This document shows positions 61,986 to 62,402 of a stretch of 62,402 nucleotides of DNA, in pieces. This DNA comes from Clostridia bacterium. Its GTDB lineage: Bacteria > Bacillota > Clostridia > Oscillospirales > CAG-272. Under the pieces are notes generated by a model. It was not told the DNA's origin and ran no database searches. It worked only from the letters and a program-made list of their open reading frames with translations. The stretch is from the NCBI GenBank assembly GCA_017411805.1, contig JAFQPI010000033.1:1-62402 (forward strand). The letters are read 5' to 3'. How positions within the stretch are numbered: position 1 is the stretch's first letter; every line of letters starts with the position of its first letter. Made by a program: the position numbers and the translations under genes.

Positions 61986-62402
61986 ATGGCTAAGTCTACG
62001 TTCGAAAGAACCAAACCGCACGTAAACATTGGTACCATCGGTCACGTTGACCATGGTAAGACCACCCTTACCGCTGCTATCACCAAGTACCTCTCCCTCG
62101 CACAGGGTAGCGTAGAGTTCCTGGCATACGACCAGATCGACAACGCTCCTGAGGAGAAGGCAAGAGGTATCACAATCAACACCCGTCACGTTGAGTACGA
62201 GACCGACGCTCGTCACTACGCACACGTTGACTGCCCCGGCCACGCTGACTATGTTAAGAACATGATCACAGGCGCAGCACAGATGGACGGTGCAATCCTC
62301 GTAGTATCAGCAGCAGACGGTCCGATGCCCCAGACAAGAGAGCATATCCTCTTGGCAAGACAGGTTGGTGTTCCTTACATCGTAGTATTCATGAACAAGA
62401 CA
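61986..62402 (+). CDS. tuf: elongation factor Tu, 5' part (cut by the window edge)
   Basis: The first 139 codons of EF-Tu: [27 protein letters not shown]-type start with G1 GHVDHGKT, effector loop [10 protein letters not shown] with Thr, and G3 DCPGHADY are present. GGAGG lies at 61973-61977. The gene continues past 62402. Last visible gene of the str operon. Confidence 0.97.
   Translation, partial: MAKSTFERTKPHVNIGTIGHVDHGKTTLTAAITKYLSLAQGSVEFLAYDQIDNAPEEKARGITINTRHVEYETDARHYAHVDCPGHADYVKNMITGAAQMDGAILVVSAADGPMPQTREHILLARQVGVPYIVVFMNKT

Noticed and set aside
1-62402. CRISPR arrays, tRNA and rRNA genes
   Set aside because: No regularly spaced repeat array, tRNA cloverleaf with CCA-adjacent end or rRNA core sequence was found on either strand by reading.

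Overview
The window looks like a chromosome segment from a Clostridia-type Bacillota, probably an uncultured gut lineage. The signs are GGAGG-type ribosome binding sites, near-consensus sigma-A promoters with 17-bp spacers, a lysine (L-box) riboswitch, an RqcH homologue, Tn916-like int/xis remnants, Clostridia-style ECF sigma loci, and a long S12 protein next to EF-G and EF-Tu. No species name can be supported from the sequence alone.

Layout. 1-660 has no gene but carries consecutive hairpins, a strong terminator-like stem and a pair of diverged repeats. 661-5115 (+) holds a Gfo/Idh/MocA (GH109-like) protein, an EamA transporter, RqcH and ribosomal protein S20. From 39693 leftwards to 5199, all on the minus strand, lies what I read as one interrupted operon: APH-like kinase, MazG-like pyrophosphohydrolase, low-molecular-weight protein-tyrosine phosphatase (PTP), GNAT-Sel1-Nudix fusion, SAM methyltransferase, HD-GNAT fusion, GNAT. 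Most junctions are 4-7 bp overlaps, and the run ends in a terminator at 5177-5196.

That operon is split inside the PTP P-loop codons by a 29.3-kb element (about 9207-38478). A 16-bp sequence (15/16 identical) lies at both ends as a direct repeat, paired TGTCGTAAA sites lie just inside each end, and a Tn916-like xis plus an N-terminally deleted integrase lie at the left end. The 5' stub of the original PTP gene stays behind mazG at the right end. The element supplies a new start, ribosome binding site and promoter at the left end, which restores a full PTP gene. Cargo one is a type I restriction-modification operon (Fic, HsdM, HsdS, small membrane protein, FRG protein, putative PD-(D/E)XK nuclease, HsdR) behind a promoter filled with repeated operator half-sites. 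Cargo two is an ECF-sigma locus of about 18 kb with three double-length ABC permeases, two almost identical ATPases, five surface lipoproteins that share a Cys/His motif (one diverged) and one leucine-rich-repeat lipoprotein. The first permease carries an extra N-terminal segment that may be an anti-sigma module.

To the right of the element (+) are a transglutaminase-like protein, a BadF-type kinase and a sugar-phosphate transferase, then an ECF sigma factor with a one-TM GLUG-repeat partner. Next comes a lysine riboswitch driving an amino-acid ABC transporter whose binding protein has its two lobe segments in swapped order (circular permutation). A LexA-like S24 repressor diverges from a small membrane protein, and an AI-2E family transporter follows. 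The window ends in core genes: rpoB, rpoC, rpsL, rpsG, fusA and the 5' part of tuf.
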